A DNA stretch of 64,000 nucleotides from Entoloma clypeatum (Eukaryota > Basidiomycota > Agaricomycetes > Agaricales > Entolomataceae), in the NCBI GenBank assembly GCA_963565915.1, contig OY751490.1, forward strand, positions 4,216,001 to 4,280,000, read 5' to 3'. Position numbers and translations under genes: made by a program. Below, piece after piece: positions 63,086-64,000 of this stretch. Below the pieces are notes generated by a model, which saw only the letters and a program-made list of their open reading frames with translations, did no database searches and was not told the DNA's origin. Each line of letters opens with the position of its first letter. The stretch's first letter is position 1.

Positions 63086-64000
63086 TGTGTCCGACTTACA
63101 TCTCCACTTATCTCCAATTCTTCTCCGATAGCCACCCTTGTGGACTCCGGCTCTACTCATTGTTTTATTGACTCTCATTATGCTTCATCCTATAAACTCC
63201 CTTTCACCTCCATACCTCCGATCGAACTTAAATTATTTGACAGAACGTCCAACTCCATCATTACTCAGGCGGTTGATCTCCCTGTATACTTTTCCTCCAG
63301 TGAATATATGGCCATTACAGCCTACATGACTCCACTCGATTCCTCCTGTTCTATGGTTCTTGGATACAACTGGCTCACCCGCTACAATCCTATGATTGAC
63401 TGGGTATTGGGCAGTATTACTTTCCGTCCACAGCTCTTGAAGGAGTCTCCGACCTTGACGTCTTCTGCCAGGTCAGCTCCACTACCTCCGCAGACCTCTC
63501 CCGATACTCCGACCTCCGACTCCGGCACACCCGCTGCTACTCCAGACGTTGTCCCGAATATTGCATTGATAAATGCAGCCGCATTTGTGTGCACTTGCAA
63601 ACTTCCGGGTGCCCAATCTTTCTGAATTCACCTCTCCGACCACACAATCTCCGCTCAATCCGTTTCCATGTCCGAGGAACCTCCGGACCTCTCCCATATC
63701 CCAGAGGAATATCACGATTTTGCTGATGTTTTTAGCAAGACAAAAGCAGACACCCTCGCTCTGCATCGTCCATATGACCTCCGCATTGAGTTAGAAGATG
63801 GATCAACTCCCCCTATTGGCCCTATGTACTCCATTTCACAATCTGAACTATCTGCCCTGTGAAACTTCATAGACGAACATTTGGCCATTGGTTTCATTCG
63901 CCCCTCTCGCTCTCCACATGGCGCTCTGGTCCTCTTTGTCCGAAAGAAGGACGGTTCCCTCCGCCTGTGCATCGACTATCGGGGCCTGAACAAAGTTACC
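63086..64000 (+). pseudogene. pol: Gypsy-5 protease and RT start, two TGA stops, runs off the right edge
   Basis: A retropepsin domain (ATLVDSGSTHCFIDSHYA, then MVLGYNWLTRYNPMIDWVLG) is followed by a Pro/Thr-rich linker and the RT N-terminus: [59 protein letters not shown] and [20 protein letters not shown] at the edge. Two in-frame TGA codons (63623-63625 and 63860-63862) interrupt one otherwise continuous frame, each where the family normally has Arg or another sense codon. The lineage resembles the Gypsy-3 fragment, in the opposite orientation. Confidence 0.82.

Overview
This window looks like a stretch of an Agaricomycete (mushroom-type basidiomycete) nuclear genome. The reasons are short spliced introns of about 50-60 nt in the host genes, a FunK1-family kinase found mainly in this class, chromodomain Ty3/gypsy and Ty1/copia elements, a Crypton-like tyrosine recombinase, and a nuclear insertion of mitochondrial DNA. 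There are no bacterial-type operons, CRISPR arrays or intact RNA genes. I infer the class from gene families and cannot name a species.

Layout. 1-2683 (-): the 5' three exons of a long, disordered, Trp-motif protein that runs off the left edge. 2.7-8.6 kb: mostly unassigned, with a tRNA-like Pol III unit (5289) and a 41-aa secreted Cys-rich peptide gene (6562). 8.7-9.6 kb: mitochondrial-derived DNA (nad3 and large rRNA fragments). 9865-16624 (+): Copia-1, complete with 349-bp LTRs and ATGAT target duplications. 16802-19231 (-): intact four-exon FunK1 kinase. 21152-33522 (+): Gypsy-1, a decayed chromovirus, split in its gag by the intact, very young Copia-2 (23150-28939). 34192-35800: Tc1/mariner element with one frameshift. 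36314-38155 (+): spliced XPG/FEN-like nuclease-fold gene. 38531-52255: Crypton-like recombinase gene split by Gypsy-4 (38919 to about 50218), which is itself split by Copia-3 (42116-47901, -). 53068-57994 (-): Gypsy-2, a mosaic, deleted relative of Gypsy-1. 57995-58690 (-): fragment of another gypsy element. 58.7-60.7 kb: minisatellite and inverted-repeat arms. 63086-64000 (+): gypsy protease/RT running off the right edge.

The order of insertion can be read from the nesting: Crypton-like element, then Gypsy-4, then Copia-3; and Gypsy-1, then Copia-2. The broken gypsy elements carry almost only TGA stops, many at positions where relatives have Arg (CGA), and a W codon in Copia-1 has become TGA. 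This points to C-to-T decay, probably at methylated CpG or by a RIP-like process. Copia-2 and Copia-3 keep full 1575-codon polyproteins and may be, or may recently have been, autonomous.

The features I find most worth following up are an extra ORF that starts inside the Copia-1 LTR upstream of gag, a small conserved ORF in the env position of the Gypsy-1/2 family, a template-switch duplication in Gypsy-2 that carries stop codons shared with Gypsy-1, a shared primer-binding site matching the anticodon arm of initiator tRNA-Met, and clustered TGACTCA sites in the gypsy LTRs.
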